A DNA stretch of 64,000 bases, from NCBI RefSeq assembly GCF_000292525.1, contig NZ_AEYF01000002.1, positions 62,001-126,000 on the forward strand, given 5' to 3'. This DNA is from Rhizobium sp. CCGE 510 (lineage in GTDB: Bacteria; Pseudomonadota; Alphaproteobacteria; Rhizobiales; Rhizobiaceae). Position numbers and translations under genes: made by a program. Shown here piece by piece: positions 63,469-64,000 of the stretch. How positions within the stretch are numbered: position 1 is the first letter of the stretch; each line of letters begins with the position of its first letter. Below the pieces are notes generated by a model, which was not told where the DNA came from, ran no database searches, and worked only from the letters and a program-made list of their open reading frames with translations.

Positions 63469-64000
63469 ATCGCGCCGATTTCCTTGAGTTTTTTCAGCAC
63501 CGCCTGAGTCGGCTCGCCGTTTTCGGGCAGGTTGTAATGCTTCTGGAAATGGCGGATGGCCGCGCGGGTCTGCTCGCCGGCGACCCCGTCGACACCGACA
63601 TTGGCATAGGCCATGTTGGAAAGGCCCTTCTGGATCTTCAGCACCAGGTCGACATTGGTGATTTCGCTCGACGGCACCTGCTTTGCCGCCGAAGGAGCGG
63701 TTTTAACGGTCTTTTCGGCGCTGCGGATCGCCGCTGCCACCGGGTCTTCCGCCGCCGCCTTCGAGCTCACATCCTCGGGCGGCTTTTCCGCCGGCACGGT
63801 CGAAGGGCCTGCGGCATCGGTCTTCAGCGCCGCCAATACCTCCGGCGTCGGATCGCCGGTCTGGACCATGCCGATGGTTTCCTCGAAGAACAGGATGGCC
63901 GCACTGGTGCGGGGGCCGATGACGCCGTCGGGTATGCCGTTATAGAGGCCACGGCGCACCAGCTGCTGCTGGATGTCCATGACAAGCTGGCTCGGCTGCT
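63465..64000 (-). CDS. Peptidoglycan-binding-domain protein (5' partial)
   Basis: The frame stays open to the right edge, so the start lies outside; the first in-window ATG is at 63980 but QPSQLV precedes it in frame. Two PG_binding_1 repeats: VMDIQQQLVRRGLYNGIPDGVIGPRTSAAILFFEE (N-terminal) and LVLKIQKGLSNMAYANVGVDGVAGEQTRAAIRHFQKHY (C-terminal), joined by an Ala/Pro/Lys linker. Rhizobial homologues have an N-terminal TM helix, expected outside. Probably anchors to cell wall; stop codon inside repeat D. Confidence 0.85.
   Translation of the reverse strand, partial: QPSQLVMDIQQQLVRRGLYNGIPDGVIGPRTSAAILFFEETIGMVQTGDPTPEVLAALKTDAAGPSTVPAEKPPEDVSSKAAAEDPVAAAIRSAEKTVKTAPSAAKQVPSSEITNVDLVLKIQKGLSNMAYANVGVDGVAGEQTRAAIRHFQKHYNLPENGEPTQAVLKKLKEIGAI

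Overview
The window looks like chromosomal DNA of a Rhizobium close to R. leguminosarum / R. etli. The evidence is high G+C coding with strong codon bias, the block glnE - two-component pair - degP - cycLKJH - feuQ/feuP/feuN, rhizobial-type palindromic intergenic repeats, and many LysR/TetR/ABC genes. I saw no rRNA, tRNA, CRISPR array, phage module or replication origin.

Layout. (1) 1-2132: 3' part of a PleC/PdhS-like PAS histidine kinase, cut by the window edge. (2) 2258-8571: accessory islet 1, with visibly lower G+C. It holds a polyamine-type ABC importer (two permeases, ATPase, binding protein), an XRE-cupin regulator and a divergent histidinol-dehydrogenase paralogue. (3) 8884-15792: housekeeping glnE, an OmpR-type two-component pair and the periplasmic protease degP. 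(4) 16145-26350: accessory islet 2, flanked by an IS256-type remnant on the left and an IS1380-type remnant on the right. It carries a seven-gene leftward unit under a divergent LysR gene: a sugar-type ABC importer whose permease is fused to a strictosidine-synthase-like (SSL) beta-propeller, a second stand-alone SSL protein, an AhpD-like protein and a quinone reductase. (5) 26496-33842: cytochrome c maturation operon cycHJKL (ccmIEFH), a lipoprotein, and the feuN-feuP-feuQ signalling genes, all leftward. The cycL (ccmH) reading frame contains a palindromic repeat. (6) 34129-63395: a mosaic of small metabolic and regulatory units: MFS pumps, GST/LysR, MocR, a catalytically degenerate DegP-like protein, fatty acid desaturase, SDR/TetR, ExoD, TerC, YcgN, a class A penicillin-binding protein, DUF1214/DUF1254, DUF2336, DUF1491 and SDR/AraC. 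(7) 63465-64000: 3' part of a peptidoglycan-binding-domain protein, cut by the right edge.

How it works together. The backbone covers cell-cycle signalling (PleC-like), control of glutamine synthetase (GlnE), envelope stress (DegP and its TCS), cytochrome c maturation and Feu signalling. The two islets each add an importer with its own enzymes and regulator, and look like nutrient-scavenging modules inserted at backbone junctions. Several regulator/target pairs are divergent, with palindromes between them.

Most notable observations: the permease-SSL fusion; a repeat element read in frame as an N-terminal extension of CcmH; a palindromic repeat family whose five recognised loci all lie between convergent genes, several with a neighbour's stop codon inside the element; a perfect 57-bp-period hairpin array; and a pair of small paralogous proteins of unknown function.
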